A stretch of 7,495 nt of DNA from Rhodoferax sp. (lineage in GTDB: Bacteria > Pseudomonadota > Gammaproteobacteria > Burkholderiales > Burkholderiaceae_C). Both the position numbers and the translations under genes were made by a program. The stretch covers positions 1 to 7,495 of the forward strand of contig JAQGMQ010000404.1 of the NCBI GenBank assembly GCA_028292305.1, in the 5' to 3' direction. Position 1 is the first letter of the stretch. Each line of letters starts with the position of its first letter. The notes under the pieces were generated by a model. The model had not been told where the DNA came from and did not search any database. It worked only from the letters and a program-made list of their open reading frames with translations. Shown piece by piece: positions 6,399-7,495 of this stretch.

Positions 6399-7495
6399 AT
6401 GAAGCACTTACTGAATCTGTTGGCAGCCATTGCGCTGCTGGTCTGGGGAACCCATCTGGTACGCACCGGCGTACTGCGCGTGTTTGGTGCCAACCTGCGC
6501 CACATCCTGGCACGCAGCATGGGCAACCGCTTCACGGCCGCGCTCTCGGGCATCGGCGTCACGGCACTGGTGCAATCGAGCACGGCCACCTCGCTCATCA
6601 CCTCCTCTTTCGTCGGCCAGGGCCTGATCACCCTGCCCGCCGCGCTGGCCGTGATGCGCGGTGCCGACATCGGCACCAGCCTGATGTCGGTGCTGATCTC
6701 GTTCGACCTGTCGTGGCTGTCGCCGCTGTTCATCTTCGTCGGCGTGGTGTTGTTCCTCGTGGGGCAGGACAAGAAGCCCGGGCGCATCGGCCGCGTGCTG
6801 ATCGGCCTGGGCCTGATGCTGCTGGCGCTGCGCCTGGTGGTGGAAGCCACCGATCCTCTGCTGGCCTCGCCGGCAGTGAAGGCGCTGCTCGGCGCGGTCA
6901 GCAGCGACATCCTGCTCGAGATCTTTCTTGGCACGGTGCTGGCGGTCATCGCCTATTCGAGCCTGGCCGTGGTGCTGCTGATCGCCGCGCTGGCCGCCTC
7001 CAGCGTGATCCAGCTCGACGTGGCGCTGGGCCTGGTGCTGGGCGCCAACCTGGGCAGCGGCGTGCTGGCCGTGCTGACCACCGGCAAGTCCATTACCGAA
7101 GTGCGCCAGGTCACCGTGGGCAACCTGGTGTTCAAGCTGATGGGCGTAATCCTGGTCGCCCCTTGCGTGGGCCTGTGGCTGGCCCACGTGCAGCCGATGC
7201 TGCCCGGCAAGACCGAAGGCGTGGTGCTGTTCCATCTGGCGTTCAACGTGGCCATGAGCGTGGCCTTCATCGGGCTGACCCAGTTCGTCGCCAACGCGGT
7301 GGCCAAGCTGCTGCCAAAACCGCCGCCCGCCGCCAGCCAGATGCGACCGCAGCACCTGGACCCTTACTCACTGTCCTCGCCGTCGCTGGCCATCTCATGT
7401 GCCGCGCGCGATGCATTGCACCAGGCCGACATCGTCGAGAACATGATGCTGGCCATCCTGACCTTCATCAAGAACAACGACGTGAAGCTGGCCGA
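6399..7495 (+). CDS. Na/Pi cotransporter family protein with start of PhoU-like domain (incomplete at right edge)
   Basis: Integral membrane protein of the NptA/PNaS type, expected to move inorganic phosphate with sodium. The frame is open from the ATG at 6399 for 365 residues to the window edge. Two inverted-topology repeats are visible. The first has ALVQSSTATSLI (56-67), with the family's QSS signature, followed by GADIGTSL (88-95). The second has IAYSSLAVVLLI (184-195), where Tyr replaces the usual Gln, followed by GANLGSGV (215-222). Membrane helices cover most of 1-305. A proline-rich linker (306-311) leads to a cytoplasmic part. SLAISCAARDALHQADIVENM (from 329) looks like the start of the PhoU-like helical domain common in this family; the rest lies beyond the edge. 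The start follows 98 bases after lspA with a poor ribosome site. Direction of transport is not settled for many members, so import versus export is open. Confidence 0.88.
   Translation, partial: MKHLLNLLAAIALLVWGTHLVRTGVLRVFGANLRHILARSMGNRFTAALSGIGVTALVQSSTATSLITSSFVGQGLITLPAALAVMRGADIGTSLMSVLISFDLSWLSPLFIFVGVVLFLVGQDKKPGRIGRVLIGLGLMLLALRLVVEATDPLLASPAVKALLGAVSSDILLEIFLGTVLAVIAYSSLAVVLLIAALAASSVIQLDVALGLVLGANLGSGVLAVLTTGKSITEVRQVTVGNLVFKLMGVILVAPCVGLWLAHVQPMLPGKTEGVVLFHLAFNVAMSVAFIGLTQFVANAVAKLLPKPPPAASQMRPQHLDPYSLSSPSLAISCAARDALHQADIVENMMLAILTFIKNNDVKLA

Noticed and set aside
6408..7355. Minus-strand open frame of 315 codons opposite the Na/Pi transporter gene
   Set aside because: Extremely His/Gln/Asp/Gly-rich translation with no domain, antisense to a well-supported membrane protein gene: a composition shadow.

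Overview
The window is about 7.5 kb of GC-rich, gene-dense bacterial chromosome. Strong GC bias at third codon positions, the ribF-ileS-lspA order and the style of the proteins point to a betaproteobacterium, most likely of the Comamonadaceae (Burkholderiales). That placement is inferred from the look of the sequences; no search was run.

Layout. Positions 1-1613 are on the minus strand: a 185-residue HNH endonuclease-like protein (1613 to 1056), followed in the same direction by a methyl-accepting chemotaxis protein (871 to 1) that runs off the left edge. An AT-richer gap of about 160 bp (1614-1776) separates them from a plus-strand run: ribF (FAD synthetase/riboflavin kinase, 1777-2796), ileS (isoleucyl-tRNA synthetase, 2924-5776), lspA (signal peptidase II, 5776-6300) and a Na/Pi cotransporter-family protein with the start of a PhoU-like tail (6399 to the right edge, incomplete).

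How the genes relate. ribF, ileS and lspA form a housekeeping cluster for flavin cofactors, charged tRNA-Ile and lipoprotein maturation. The ileS stop and lspA start share a base (TAATG), so these two are almost certainly cotranscribed and probably translationally coupled. The transporter gene follows after 98 bp containing a GC-rich hairpin and may be a separate unit. The chemoreceptor and the HNH protein have no evident functional tie to the cluster or to each other.

No mobile element, CRISPR array, RNA gene or clearly new system was recognised. Points worth a second look are mostly small: the true start and unknown role of the stand-alone HNH protein, a patch of untypical codons in ileS, a Pro-to-Arg change in the flavokinase motif of RibF, an asymmetric second repeat in the transporter, and short palindromic elements in the intergenic gaps.
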